Origin: Phycisphaerae bacterium
GTDB lineage: Bacteria; Planctomycetota; Phycisphaerae; Phycisphaerales; UBA1924
NCBI GenBank assembly: GCA_030429705.1
Contig: JAUIES010000001.1
Location: 1,426,001-1,490,000 of the forward strand
Direction: 5' to 3'
DNA length: 64,000 nt
Part shown: piece after piece, positions 8,957 to 17,794 of the stretch
Layout: every line of letters starts with the position of its first letter
How positions within the stretch are numbered: position 1 is the first letter of the stretch
Position numbers and translations under genes: made by a program
The notes under the pieces: generated by a model
The model's input: the letters and a program-made list of their open reading frames with translations, nothing else
Database searches by the model: none
Told to the model about the DNA's origin: nothing

Positions 8957-9865
8957 TTACTCGGAGGGTGCCGCGTCGTCACCTTGTCCGACTAAACCCC
9001 GCCAACGGTCAATCACGCTGTGGTCTGTGAGGTCGTATCGCAGAGGTGTCAGGGTGATACACCGCCGAAACAAGTAGTCGACATCGGTATCGGGGTCCGT
9101 GTCGTGAAAGTCGAGCCCGCCTCCTGAAGCCCAGAAATAGGGTGAACCATCTGGCGCTTCGCGCCGGGTGTATTGATCGGCGATGCCATGGATATTCATG
9201 GGGCACACAACAATCGGCATTTCGGCGGATGGATCAAAGTCCCCATCTTCACCGGGTGAAGATGAGCTGCGGGGCGATGCACCAGAGCCGGCTCTGGCTC
9301 GTGCGATCGACTCCGCGTCCTCGGCGGCTGTCACCGGATCCTCGCAACGAGGGATATTGACGCTGAGGCACGCATGCGCGTCGGGCAGGCCATGCGTCAG
9401 GATGGACTTGAATGCTCGTCCTGCGTGTTTGGCAGCGAGATCAAATCGAGGTTTTCCTCGGCCGAGGTGGAGGCTCACCGCGATGGAAGGCACCCCGAGG
9501 AATGCCGATTCGATTGCCGCTGCGACCGTTCCTGAATAAATGACATTGATCCCGACATTGGCGCCAGCGTTCATGCCTGAGATGACGAGATCGGGCATGC
9601 CCCCCATGCGTTCTGGCCAGATATGCGATATGGCGAGTTTCACACAGTCCGCGGGTCGCCCGTCCACTGCGACACCGATGTCGTTGTCGACTTCGACCGT
9701 TTCGGTCATCAGGGGTTGATGGAATGTCACGCCATGGCTCGTTGCACTTTGCACGGTCAACGGCGCCACGATCAACAATTCGTCGGCGATGGTTCGGATT
9801 TCGCGACAGAGCGCGAGAAGCCCCGGCGCGCGAATCCCGTCATCGTTGGTCAGCAGTACACGCAT
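8957..9865 (-). CDS. surE: 5'/3'-nucleotidase SurE
   Basis: A 302-residue SurE phosphatase, which dephosphorylates nucleoside monophosphates. The metal-binding NDDG motif is at residues 7-10, and the conserved Ser/Asn segment ISGMNAGANVG carries the other active-site residues. GTVAAAIES and the PADCVK segment are also family-typical. An insertion rich in Ser, Gly and Asp (ARAGSGASPRSSSSPGEDG) sits in the second half, lengthening the protein relative to the usual 250-260 residues. It lies between cheV and the ArfB-like gene on the same strand, with gaps of 72 and 63 bp. Confidence 0.95.
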   Translation of the reverse strand: MRVLLTNDDGIRAPGLLALCREIRTIADELLIVAPLTVQSATSHGVTFHQPLMTETVEVDNDIGVAVDGRPADCVKLAISHIWPERMGGMPDLVISGMNAGANVGINVIYSGTVAAAIESAFLGVPSIAVSLHLGRGKPRFDLAAKHAGRAFKSILTHGLPDAHACLSVNIPRCEDPVTAAEDAESIARARAGSGASPRSSSSPGEDGDFDPSAEMPIVVCPMNIHGIADQYTRREAPDGSPYFWASGGGLDFHDTDPDTDVDYLFRRCITLTPLRYDLTDHSVIDRWRGLVGQGDDAAPSE

Positions 9866-9928
9866 GCAACACCGTATGCATTGAACAAGCAGAGGCTGAG
9901 GTGCGTGGCCGCATGATTCGCTCGTGCG

Positions 9929-10375
9929 TCAGTCTTCGCCTCGCCGTCGTTTCTTGATCTCGCTTCGACGCTTCTTGTCTTTGATGCGTCGCTCTTTGGC
10001 CCAGCGTGGCGTTCGCGTTGCGACGCGGCGTTTCGGCGGGTTCATGGCTCGGACCAACAACTCACGAAGCCTCGCATAGCAGGCTCGTTCGTTCTGCAGT
10101 TGCGATCGCATCTCGTCTGCTGAGATGACGAGTTCGCCATCGACAGTGATGCGTGATCCGGCGAGCCGAATGAGTCGATCGCGAGCGCTCGGGCTGATAG
10201 GAATGTCCAGTACAGATACGCGCATTTGCGCCTTGGTTGACCGTTTGTTGACATTCTGTCCGCCAGGTCCTGAACTGGCGACAAAATCGACGCGCACCGC
10301 ACCCGGTCGCACCCAGATTCCCGGTGCGAGTTGCACCGAGCCCTCTGGTCCAGCCTGATCGTCGTGCATTGCCAT
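9929..10375 (-). CDS. arfB: Peptidyl-tRNA hydrolase ArfB-like ribosome-rescue factor
   Basis: A 148-residue protein with the class I release-factor GGQ loop (SSGPGGQNVNK, GGQ at residues 38-40) but no codon-recognition domain. It ends in a long, very basic tail (residues about 110-148, Lys/Arg rich). This architecture is that of ArfB/YaeJ, which inserts its tail into the empty mRNA channel of stalled ribosomes and hydrolyses the peptidyl-tRNA. It is divergent from the barrel-protein gene with 47 bp between starts. A second in-frame ATG two codons downstream is possible. Confidence 0.92.
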   Translation of the reverse strand: MAMHDDQAGPEGSVQLAPGIWVRPGAVRVDFVASSGPGGQNVNKRSTKAQMRVSVLDIPISPSARDRLIRLAGSRITVDGELVISADEMRSQLQNERACYARLRELLVRAMNPPKRRVATRTPRWAKERRIKDKKRRSEIKKRRRGED

Positions 10376-10422
10376 CGTCAGATCGTTACCCTTCTGATGT
10401 CCTCAATCGAACGGAGACCACC

Positions 10423-11295
10423 ATGCGATTTCGTTTCTTTGCCATAGCGTGTGCGATTGCGACCTCGGCGAGCGCTCAAGACGGCACAGATCCTCGAGCG
10501 GTCGAACAGATCGGCAACGGCGCAAGCGGTTGGACGATCGCGTTCACGCCTCGACTGTGGTACGCGGGACCGGCGGGGGATGTGAATCTTCCGGGTGGCA
10601 CCCTTGCGATGGACAAAGTCGATCTCGATGATTTGAACATGGACTCACCACGAGCGACACCTTACGGGGAACTCAAACTGCAGCGAGGCAAGCTTCGGAT
10701 TGCACTCGGTGGGTCTGTATTCGATGCTTCAAACACAGCGACATCGCCGCGCACGATCGCCTTGGGTTCTGTTTCCGTGTTTTCAGGAGAAACAACTCGT
10801 CTCGACTTCTCCACATGGACTGCAGAAGCCCGAGCTCTCTACGAGGTCTATTCCTACCGGGATGGCACGACCGCAGACGGGCGAAACACACTCAGTGCCC
10901 GGGTTTTGGTGGGTGGCGGCGTACGGGTGTCGTCCATCGACCTCGATTTTGCCGTCGTGCCAACAGATGTCGCTCGCATCGGGACTGAGATGACCGCGGT
11001 CGCGTACGACGGGACTTTCGCCGAGCCGATACTCGCTGGTGCGCTCGAACTTGATCTATACGAACGGTTTATGTTTTCGGTCAATGCGACTGGTGGGGCT
11101 TTTGGAACGGGCGATCGTACTTCGGCAAGTTTCACGGTCGAGCCTGCGTTGATATGGCATCCGCAGCACAATATCGGCCTTGAAATTGGGTACAAAATGC
11201 ACATTTATCGTCTGAAAGATGGTGTCGAACCCGCCCAGTTTGAGTGGTCAGGATCCATCGCAGGGCTGTATGCGGGGGTGTCAATCCGGTTCTAG
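10423..11295 (+). CDS. Predicted outer-membrane beta-barrel protein
   Basis: The start at 10423 has GGAG upstream and gives an N-terminal signal peptide (MRFRFFAIACAIATSASAQ, cleavage after ASA). The 290-residue product shows alternating hydrophobic/polar segments separated by turns and ends in an aromatic-terminated strand (GVSIRF). This is a typical C-terminal signal for outer-membrane insertion. The overall look is of a small outer-membrane protein without a known ligand. It is divergent from the arfB-like gene and is followed by a 262-bp gap before the HU gene. Confidence 0.7.
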   Translation: MRFRFFAIACAIATSASAQDGTDPRAVEQIGNGASGWTIAFTPRLWYAGPAGDVNLPGGTLAMDKVDLDDLNMDSPRATPYGELKLQRGKLRIALGGSVFDASNTATSPRTIALGSVSVFSGETTRLDFSTWTAEARALYEVYSYRDGTTADGRNTLSARVLVGGGVRVSSIDLDFAVVPTDVARIGTEMTAVAYDGTFAEPILAGALELDLYERFMFSVNATGGAFGTGDRTSASFTVEPALIWHPQHNIGLEIGYKMHIYRLKDGVEPAQFEWSGSIAGLYAGVSIRF

Positions 11296-11350
11296 TTATC
11301 AGTATTGGCCATATGTGGCTCCATCTGGCCAGTTGATTGCAACTTCTGTG

Positions 11351-11379
11351 TTGACCTACACCTACTACTCTGTCATACT
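11351..11379 (+). promoter_or_regulatory. Candidate sigma-70-type promoter of the HU gene
   Basis: TTGACC and CATACT are separated by 17 bp, close to the vegetative consensus. Transcription from here would give the HU-family gene a 5' leader of about 170 nt. The rest of the 262-bp gap shows no gene I can support. This is a motif match only. Confidence 0.45.
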
Positions 11380-11557
11380 ACGACTCGGCGACGAAAACAC
11401 CACCGTTTCGCGTCGGCGTCGGGAATTGATATGGGTCTGTTCTGCCCACTTGTCTTGTTGAACGGCTGGTGAATCGAATGCTCTCCAAGAGCCAAGATCT
11501 TCAGTTCAATTCGGCTTGATGAGTCCAACGAAACTTGCCCAGCCCTAGGGAGGACAT

Positions 11558-11911
11558 ATGGCAACCATCACCAAAAAAGACCTGATTGATCAGATCTCAA
11601 CTGAAACCGGATACCGCAGGTCTGATGTCAAACACACAATTCAGGCGTTTCTCGACCATGTGACCACCGAACTGGGCAAGGGCAATCGGCTGGAGTTTCG
11701 TGACTTTGGTGTGTTCGAAGTGCGCGATCGTGCAGCACGCGTTGCCCAGAATCCCAAGACACTTGAACGCGTGCAGGTTCCGAGCCGACGAACGGTCAAG
11801 TTCAAGATCGGCAGGAAGATGCGTGAAGCACTGGACAACGGTGAAGTTGTCAATGCACCCGTCGTCGAAGTACGCGCTCAAGCGGACACCCTTGCCGACT
11901 TGAGAAGGTAA
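11558..11911 (+). CDS. HU/IHF-family DNA-binding protein
   Basis: A 117-residue member of the bacterial histone-like family, which bends and compacts DNA as a dimer. The start follows GGGAGGAC at good spacing. Residues 1-90 carry the family fold: TKKDLIDQIS at the N-terminus, the FRDFGVFEVRDRAAR segment before the DNA-binding arm, AQNPKT in place of the usual RNPKT-type arm tip, and VKFKIGRKMREAL at the end. A tail of about 25 residues extends past the usual HU length of about 90 and is not basic. HU versus IHF subunit cannot be decided. It is convergent with nadA, 6 bp away. Confidence 0.92.
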   Translation: MATITKKDLIDQISTETGYRRSDVKHTIQAFLDHVTTELGKGNRLEFRDFGVFEVRDRAARVAQNPKTLERVQVPSRRTVKFKIGRKMREALDNGEVVNAPVVEVRAQADTLADLRR

Positions 11912-11917
11912 CACCGT

Positions 11918-13126
11918 TCAAGCGCCCGGGACGGGTGCCTTTGGATCACTGACAAGACTCAACATGCGATCGAGTGCCAGGATGGCACCCTTTTGGACGA
12001 TCGGATCAACACTGATCTGATTACGAACTGTGGGTGTGTCTACATCGACGCCACACAGTCCATCAAGTACCCAAAGCAGGTGTGGTTCGTCGATGCGGTA
12101 CATCGTGGTGCACAGGCATTGGCAATCTGAAAGCAGCCGAACCTCGACTCCGCGTTCGGCTTCCTGGACGCGGAGTCGATTGACGAGGTTATGTTCTGTG
12201 CCCACTGCCCAGCGCGAGCCTTTAGGCGATTCACGAACGGTGTCGAGAATGAACTCGGTCGACCCAGACAGGTCGGCGAGGTCGACGACTTCCTTGGCGC
12301 ACTCGGGATGGACCAGTATCTTCATGGGCTCTAAGCCCGGTTCCAGAGCAGCATTGGCTTGATGAATCTCTGCAGCGTGCTCCGGGCGAAACAACTTGTG
12401 CACGGAGCAATGCCCAGCCCACAGAATGACACGGGCTGCTTCGAGTTGTTCTTCCGTGGCGCCGCCGAATGGCTCACCCATGCGCGCCATTTTGGGGTCG
12501 TACACGCAGGTCTGGGCATCAACATCGATGCCAGACTTGGCAGCGGTGTTTCTGCCGAGGTGTTGATCGGGGAGGAACAGGATTTTGACATCGTCGGCTT
12601 GATTCATCGCCCAGGCGAACACCCGGTCGGCGTTGGAACTGGTGCAACAGGAGCCGCCGTGTTCACCGACGAATGCTTTGATGGCGGCGGTGGAGTTGAC
12701 ATAGGTGATCGGGACGAGTGTGCCTGACCACCCTGATCGGCGCAGTGATCCTTGGATCGCATCCCAGGCTTCGACGGTCTGGTCGTAGTCAGCCATATCA
12801 GCCATGGAACAGCCTGCCGAAAGATCGGGCAACATGACCGCAACACCCTCGGGTGTAAGGATGTCGGCGGTTTCTGCCATGAAGTGGACGCCACAGAAGA
12901 TGACAAACTTGGCGTTTTGCTTTTCAACGACTTCGGCAGCCGCCTGACTCAGTTTTAATGAATCACCTTGCAAGTCGGCATGACGGATCACCGCGTCGGT
13001 TTGATAGTGATGTCCGAGGATGACCAGATCATCGCCGAGTTGAGCGCGCCGATCAGAGATCGCTGCACCCAGTTCGTCGCTGGTCATCGCGTTGTATCGC
13101 TCGGGGAGCGAGGGCTGCCACAACAT
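11918..13126 (-). CDS. nadA: Quinolinate synthase NadA
   Basis: A 402-residue [4Fe-4S] enzyme that condenses iminoaspartate and dihydroxyacetone phosphate to quinolinate in NAD synthesis. Family segments are ILGHHYQTDAVIRHAD (residues 37-52), FCGVHFMAETADIL, SAGCSMADMAD and FLPDQHLGRNTA. Candidate cluster cysteines are Cys106 (AGCSMAD), Cys240 (WAGHCSVH) and one of the Cys335/337/339 group in SDCQCLC. The start at 13126 follows AGGTGG. A longer frame adds seven residues. No nadB or nadC is adjacent. Confidence 0.95.
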   Translation of the reverse strand: MLWQPSLPERYNAMTSDELGAAISDRRAQLGDDLVILGHHYQTDAVIRHADLQGDSLKLSQAAAEVVEKQNAKFVIFCGVHFMAETADILTPEGVAVMLPDLSAGCSMADMADYDQTVEAWDAIQGSLRRSGWSGTLVPITYVNSTAAIKAFVGEHGGSCCTSSNADRVFAWAMNQADDVKILFLPDQHLGRNTAAKSGIDVDAQTCVYDPKMARMGEPFGGATEEQLEAARVILWAGHCSVHKLFRPEHAAEIHQANAALEPGLEPMKILVHPECAKEVVDLADLSGSTEFILDTVRESPKGSRWAVGTEHNLVNRLRVQEAERGVEVRLLSDCQCLCTTMYRIDEPHLLWVLDGLCGVDVDTPTVRNQISVDPIVQKGAILALDRMLSLVSDPKAPVPGA

Positions 13127-13215
13127 GGGTATCCACCTTTCCGTCACGGGGACTATAGGGAAGGGCGGCCAATCACGGGCGGTTGTCTGACCGACGGATT
13201 ACCGAGGCGATGCGT

Positions 13216-13557
13216 TCATGCAGCAGCAGCACGCGACGGGGCTTTGAGGTCTTCCTGAAGACTCTCGAACTGGACAGCGACAACCTGGTGGCGGTCGAGG
13301 ACAGAACTGCATCGGACGACACGAGCCGGGACGAGTTCGTTGCGGAAGACGATGGGTCGGCCGTCGGTCTTGAGTGCGATTTCGACGAGTTGACCTGCTC
13401 GAATTGCGGTCGGTGTCTGAACTGACAACATGGCACCGCCCGGGGAGAGATCACTGGTCAGCGCGCCCAGGTAGCGTCCGGTCCGAGAACAACGCACCTT
13501 ACAGCACATTTCGCTGGTCCACCGTTCGTGTTCGCGTCGATCAAATCGCTCACCCAT
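13216..13557 (-). CDS. PilZ domain protein
   Basis: A 113-residue single-domain protein with a very strong AAGGAGGT ribosome-binding site. The c-di-GMP-binding signature is complete: RREHER (Arg8...Arg12) and the DLSPGGA motif (Asp36, Ser38, Gly41). PilZ proteins of this size act as c-di-GMP-responsive adaptors. The tail is Ala-rich. It is divergent from the GT2 gene across 167 bp. No associated output gene is evident, though this window also contains a degenerate HD-GYP protein. Confidence 0.85.
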   Translation of the reverse strand: MGERFDRREHERWTSEMCCKVRCSRTGRYLGALTSDLSPGGAMLSVQTPTAIRAGQLVEIALKTDGRPIVFRNELVPARVVRCSSVLDRHQVVAVQFESLQEDLKAPSRAAAA

Positions 13558-13724
13558 CGTTCGACCTCCTTGTCGTTGACAGATCTTTCTTCGGCTGGAA
13601 GAAGGGAGGCGGATCGCATTGGCTCGATGTGTGCAACGGGGGTAAGAAACTTGCGCATTCGCGCAGCCTGTGCGCTCACCCGAATCGTCAAGTTGTCGCG
13701 GGGTTCACTCCGATAGCGACCACC

Positions 13725-14774
13725 ATGAGTGAAATAGAAGCCACCGTCATTATCCCGACCCATGACCGTCCCGCGAAGATCCGCGAGTGCATCAGGCTTT
13801 TGAGCCGCCAAACGATCGCACCTGAGAAGATTCAGATTTTGGTGGGCGTGGATGGTGAAGAGCAAGCCCCGACGCCGACGCTGGGCGAGTTCTGGACCGG
13901 ACCTGGCGAGAATCTGACGATTGATGCCGCCCCGCACGCCGGACAGGCAGCGGTTCGCAATCGGTTGTTGCCCAAGGCACTGGGCAGAACACTGATTTTT
14001 CTGAATGACGACATGCGTCCGGAGCCGGGCTTTGTCAAAAGTCATCTGGCTGCGCACCAGACGCACTCATCGCCGGAGTATCCCGCGATCGTCGTGGGCG
14101 ATAGTCCGTGGCTGACCTACGACAATGACCGCATGTTCGACCGACTGATTCGCGAGTCGTCGATGATCTTCTTTTATGATCAGATGTACAAAGCGAAAGA
14201 CGCTGCCCAGCGTGACTGGGGGTTCCGTCATGCGTGGATGTTGAATTTGTCGATTCCGACGCACGCGGTGCGGGCTGTCGGGGGGTTGACTGAGTTCCCG
14301 AATACCTATGGGTATGAAGATGACGAACTCGCGCATCGTGTTATTCAACGATTTGGTGCGCCGGTTCGGTTCTGTCCTGATGCGGTTGCGTGGCATGACC
14401 ACCGATACAATCCGGTCGATTATCTCTCTCGCGAGTATCGGCTTGGTTATGCCGCCCTGTCGTTCGCCCAGACTTCGCCGGGATGTGCGCGCAGCCTGTT
14501 CGGGCGGGACATCCTCTCGCCAGAGGAGCAGCAGTACACCGAGTCATTTGTTGTCCGTGAAGAACGAGCGGCGAAGACGGCGCTCGCAGCGTTCATGACC
14601 CTGGCCAACATGCCGGCGGACTTTGCCGAAGGCCCGTTTGCGAGCGAACTGATTGATGTGTGCTATTCGCAGCACTTGCCGCTCAAGCGATGGTGCTGGC
14701 GTTCGGGGTTACTCGATGCACTCGTTGGCGCGGGCGAACAGGCTGATGCGCCTCGACTGCGACTTGCAGCGTGA
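13725..14774 (+). CDS. Glycosyltransferase family 2 protein
   Basis: The start at 13725 gives 349 residues beginning directly with the GT-A fold (ATVIIPTHDRPAKIRECIRLL). The metal/nucleotide-binding acidic motif is FLNDDMRPEPG, and a galactosyltransferase-C-terminal-like segment follows (FPNTYGYEDDELAHR). The longer upstream frame crosses the PilZ promoter and is not coding-like. It likely adds a sugar to a surface glycan, though it stands apart from the two glycan clusters. A strong intrinsic terminator lies just past its stop. Confidence 0.85.
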   Translation: MSEIEATVIIPTHDRPAKIRECIRLLSRQTIAPEKIQILVGVDGEEQAPTPTLGEFWTGPGENLTIDAAPHAGQAAVRNRLLPKALGRTLIFLNDDMRPEPGFVKSHLAAHQTHSSPEYPAIVVGDSPWLTYDNDRMFDRLIRESSMIFFYDQMYKAKDAAQRDWGFRHAWMLNLSIPTHAVRAVGGLTEFPNTYGYEDDELAHRVIQRFGAPVRFCPDAVAWHDHRYNPVDYLSREYRLGYAALSFAQTSPGCARSLFGRDILSPEEQQYTESFVVREERAAKTALAAFMTLANMPADFAEGPFASELIDVCYSQHLPLKRWCWRSGLLDALVGAGEQADAPRLRLAA

Positions 14775-14793
14775 TCAAACAAGAGACGATGAA

Positions 14794-14825
14794 AAAACGA
14801 GCGATCATGTCTGATCGCTCGTTTT
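14794..14825. terminator. Bidirectional intrinsic terminator
   Basis: A 14-bp perfect inverted repeat, AAAACGAGCGATCA and its complement, surrounds a 4-nt loop. It ends in T-rich sequence on both strands. It sits between convergent genes (the GT2 and the porin) and can terminate both. Confidence 0.9.
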
Positions 14826-14847
14826 CATTTTGTGCGCCTCGATGTTT

Positions 14848-16047
14848 TTAGAACAGCAACTGCACCTGTGCGATGAGTCCGAGTTGTCCATCGTTGATGT
14901 CAGTGAGCAGGTTGTGGCCATCAGATGTTGCGATCCCGCTTCCGGTGACTGCATCGAAGTGGTAGGTGAGGTCGACAGTGAGTTTGGCAGCGTGGCTTTC
15001 GGGAGAAATGTATCGATTCCATCCGACAGTGAGCGAGTTGAAATCGGCCGCGCCCGCAAAATCATCGGGAAAGAAGCCGCTGTAGCGAGCAAAAATTTCG
15101 TCGGCATCTGAAATGAAGACGCCGCCTTGGACGACAACGCCGAAGTCGTCAGCGCTGGTGGCGGCGGTTACATCCATATTGCGCCAGATGCCAGCGGCGT
15201 AGAGATTCCAGCCATCCGCAACGAACGAGAAGTCGCCGGTGATGGTGGTCATATCCATCGAGTTGGGGAGCGATGGATTGGTGTCGCCCATCGACTGCCA
15301 GTGGCCGGCGAGTCCCAGCATGGCACCCTGCGTCGCGCCGCGAAATGAAGTGAACTGTTTGTACTGTTTAAATCCTGCATCGCCGAGAAGCACTTCCGCT
15401 CGAGCGGTGAGTGCGATGTCAGATTCCATGGCGCTGTTGAAGCGTGTGTTGTCGGTGTTGAATCCGTCGGAGACCATGAACGCGAGTCGCCATGACTCTT
15501 GGGCGTAGTTCAACTCGACGCCTTGGCTGTAGTCCTGGTTGAAGGTCTCATTGACCGGCGAGCGCTCGCTTGTGAGTTGTCGTTTGGATGAGACCAGTTC
15601 TTCGCGCAGGAATGGTGACTTGAACTGTCCGAATCGAAGGGTCCAGTCGTCGGTTAGTTTCCAGTTGATTTCCGCAGTTTCGAGAGCTGCCAGACCGGTC
15701 GATCGATTGAAAGCCAGTTGGATGTTCGCGTGGATGGTATCGGTGACCTTTGCTTTGGCGGCGATCTTGGCTCGACGCATGACAAATCCAACGGTGACAT
15801 CGTCATCGGTTCCGCCGCCTGCGTTTGTTGGTTGGTCGTCTCGGAAGTTTGCCTGATATCGAAACTGCAGTTGTCCGCTGAGAGTGATGATGGGCGGTTC
15901 ATCCGTCAGAAAAGACGACCGTTGCTCGGCACTCTGCATCAGCGCCCGCGAAGAAGCGATATCAGTATCAGCGGCTGAGACTTTCGATACGCCGATGATA
16001 CCAGCCATGCCGATCAATCCGAGTGGAAGCGCCTGGAACCTGTTCAT
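14848..16047 (-). CDS. Porin, phosphate-selective OprP/OprO-like
   Basis: The 399-residue precursor starts at an ATG 7 nt after GGAG and has a signal peptide ending near SAA. The mature protein opens with LSGQLQFRYQANF, and the pattern of alternating strands runs to a terminal phenylalanine (QVQLLF), as in outer-membrane porins. Segments such as FVMRRAKIAAKAKV and LRFGQFKSPF are typical of the OprP/OprO group. Substrate specificity cannot be read reliably. An extended -10 element lies about 45 bp upstream of the start. It is convergent with the GT2 across a shared terminator. Confidence 0.85.
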   Translation of the reverse strand: MNRFQALPLGLIGMAGIIGVSKVSAADTDIASSRALMQSAEQRSSFLTDEPPIITLSGQLQFRYQANFRDDQPTNAGGGTDDDVTVGFVMRRAKIAAKAKVTDTIHANIQLAFNRSTGLAALETAEINWKLTDDWTLRFGQFKSPFLREELVSSKRQLTSERSPVNETFNQDYSQGVELNYAQESWRLAFMVSDGFNTDNTRFNSAMESDIALTARAEVLLGDAGFKQYKQFTSFRGATQGAMLGLAGHWQSMGDTNPSLPNSMDMTTITGDFSFVADGWNLYAAGIWRNMDVTAATSADDFGVVVQGGVFISDADEIFARYSGFFPDDFAGAADFNSLTVGWNRYISPESHAAKLTVDLTYHFDAVTGSGIATSDGHNLLTDINDGQLGLIAQVQLLF

Positions 16048-16091
16048 GTTCAATCTCCGTTGGAGTGCGTGATTTGGGATTTGCGTGCGCA

Positions 16092-16100
16092 CTTATAGCA
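16092..16100 (-). promoter_or_regulatory. Extended -10 promoter element of the porin gene
   Basis: On the minus strand the sequence TGCTATAAG fits the TGn-TATAAT extended -10 pattern, about 45 nt before the porin ATG. No good -35 hexamer is visible, as is common for extended -10 promoters. Confidence 0.45.
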
Positions 16101-16222
16101 CAAGATTGATCACGATTTGCTTCACCAACGGGTGGACTAGAAGAAATTGATTTGAATCAGAACACTCTTCACGGAATCTAAACACAGCGATTGGGCGAGG
16201 ATCCGTTTTTCCACATTGTTGA

Positions 16223-17602
16223 TCACCGCTCGAGCATCATGGCTTCTAGCCTTTCGAGCCGCTCGAGGAGTTCGTCGTTTTGTGCCTGAAGAGCCTTGAT
16301 CTGGGCATCTTTTTCTTCACGCAATGTGCGGAGTGCTTCGACCGTGTGCGCTTCAAAACCATGGATGCTAAGCGATTTGTAGCCGTCGTACTCTGAGACC
16401 CATTCGGGGAAGACGGATTCGACTTCTTGTGCGATAAACCCGGTCCATTGGCCGGGTCCTGCGCCGCGCATGGATGGGTCTTTGTAGTAGAAGGTCGTGC
16501 CTCGCAGTTGCAGCAATCGGTCGAGCGATCCTTCGAGTGGTTGGATATCTCGTTTGAGGCGTCGATCGGAAGTTGCTGCCCAGGCTCCGCCTCCTGGCTT
16601 CCATGCGGTGCCGTCACTGCCAAACCACAAGGCGAGCGAGTCATCGTTGTCTGCGGTGATGCGGAACCAGTCTGTCTGTGACCCGCCGTTGTCGTTGCCG
16701 ATGACGACATCGAGGTAGGTGTCATTTGAACCGGGGTTTGATCGTTCGAGATAGATCGGGTCTGTGTTTTCGTTTGGGTCGCCGAAGTAGATCCGGTCTT
16801 CAGAGCGAATTTTGATATCGCCTTCGACATCGAGCATGTGTGCGGGTTCTGAGGTGCCGATCCCGACTTCGCCTTCGAAGTAGTTTCGCCCCCCCATGAA
16901 GTATCCTGCCCAGCCGGCGTTGTCAGCGACCTGACCGTACACACCAAATCCACTACCCGCGTGATAGCCAGCAACGCCAACGCCTCGATCTGCGGTGCCG
17001 TTGTTGATGCCCCAGACACCAGCGGACCATGTGCCTGGTGCGGTGCGATCGACGATGCCGCGGACGCCAGCGACAGAATTGGCTCCGGTCTGAGAGCCAT
17101 TGGCGGTTGAAGTCGTTGTGCCCCAGACACCGACACCATCGTTGCCTTCGCCGAACACGCCTGCTCCGTTTGAACTCAATGTGCGTCCATAGACGCCATA
17201 GGAGGCAAGGTTTGCGGTGCTGTTGTTGGCAAAGCCGTAAACACCTCGACCCTTTCGACCGTTGCTGACCCCGAACACGCCATAGCCGTTGCCGTTGACA
17301 TTGTTGGCGAGCCCGTACAAGCCTCGGCCGTTGACACTTTTGACGACGCTGTAGGTGCCATAGACCGTGCCGGTGGCTCTGTTGTTGGTGAGGGAGAGGC
17401 TTCGTGATCGTTCGGATCGAACATCGAGCGGGTAGAGCGGGTTTGGGGTTCCGACACCGACATAGCCGCTGTCGTAGTAGATTCGGCTACCAATCGTCGT
17501 CCACTGCGCACTGGCGGCGGTACTGGTGACGACCGCACCAATGGCCAATGTGAGGTTGCGCAACGAACGACTTGGGGTCTTTGAGCACGCACGATTCATC
17601 AT
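16223..17602 (-). CDS. Secreted protein with C-terminal Peptidase S74 (intramolecular chaperone) domain
   Basis: The 459-residue precursor begins at an ATG with TTGGAG upstream and has a signal peptide cleaved near ASA-Q (residue 32). Residues 45-240 are Gly-rich repeats with the recurring pattern G-x-G-V-x-G (GYGVFG, GRGVYG, GAGVFG, GVGVWG), like stacked beta repeats of phage-tail-type fibres. VGIGTSEPAHMLDVEGDI follows near 247. The S74 self-cleaving chaperone starts at SDRRLKRDI (residue 345), where Ser345 and Lys350 are the signature residues. The protein ends in a coiled coil (422-459). Such domains trimerise a fibre and then cut themselves off. It probably forms an extracellular or surface fibre. 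Confidence 0.85.
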   Translation of the reverse strand: MMNRACSKTPSRSLRNLTLAIGAVVTSTAASAQWTTIGSRIYYDSGYVGVGTPNPLYPLDVRSERSRSLSLTNNRATGTVYGTYSVVKSVNGRGLYGLANNVNGNGYGVFGVSNGRKGRGVYGFANNSTANLASYGVYGRTLSSNGAGVFGEGNDGVGVWGTTTSTANGSQTGANSVAGVRGIVDRTAPGTWSAGVWGINNGTADRGVGVAGYHAGSGFGVYGQVADNAGWAGYFMGGRNYFEGEVGIGTSEPAHMLDVEGDIKIRSEDRIYFGDPNENTDPIYLERSNPGSNDTYLDVVIGNDNGGSQTDWFRITADNDDSLALWFGSDGTAWKPGGGAWAATSDRRLKRDIQPLEGSLDRLLQLRGTTFYYKDPSMRGAGPGQWTGFIAQEVESVFPEWVSEYDGYKSLSIHGFEAHTVEALRTLREEKDAQIKALQAQNDELLERLERLEAMMLER

Positions 17603-17794
17603 GGATTCTCCAACCAGAATAATGGGACAAGGCGCGGGGGTCTGTGCGTTCATTGAACAACACACCCACGGTCGTTGTTGAACATGCACGAGCTCCGTGA
17701 GCCAGCGACATCGCCACGATGTCCAGCATGTTGCATCTGCCGGGCGGTCATCCATCCGGTCTGACAACAATACGCACGCATGTGCGGTCAGTTG

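Noticed and set aside
17603-17770. N-terminal extension of the S74 protein
   Set aside because: The extra residues are Trp/Cys/Arg-rich and lie before a clear signal peptide with a ribosome-binding site.
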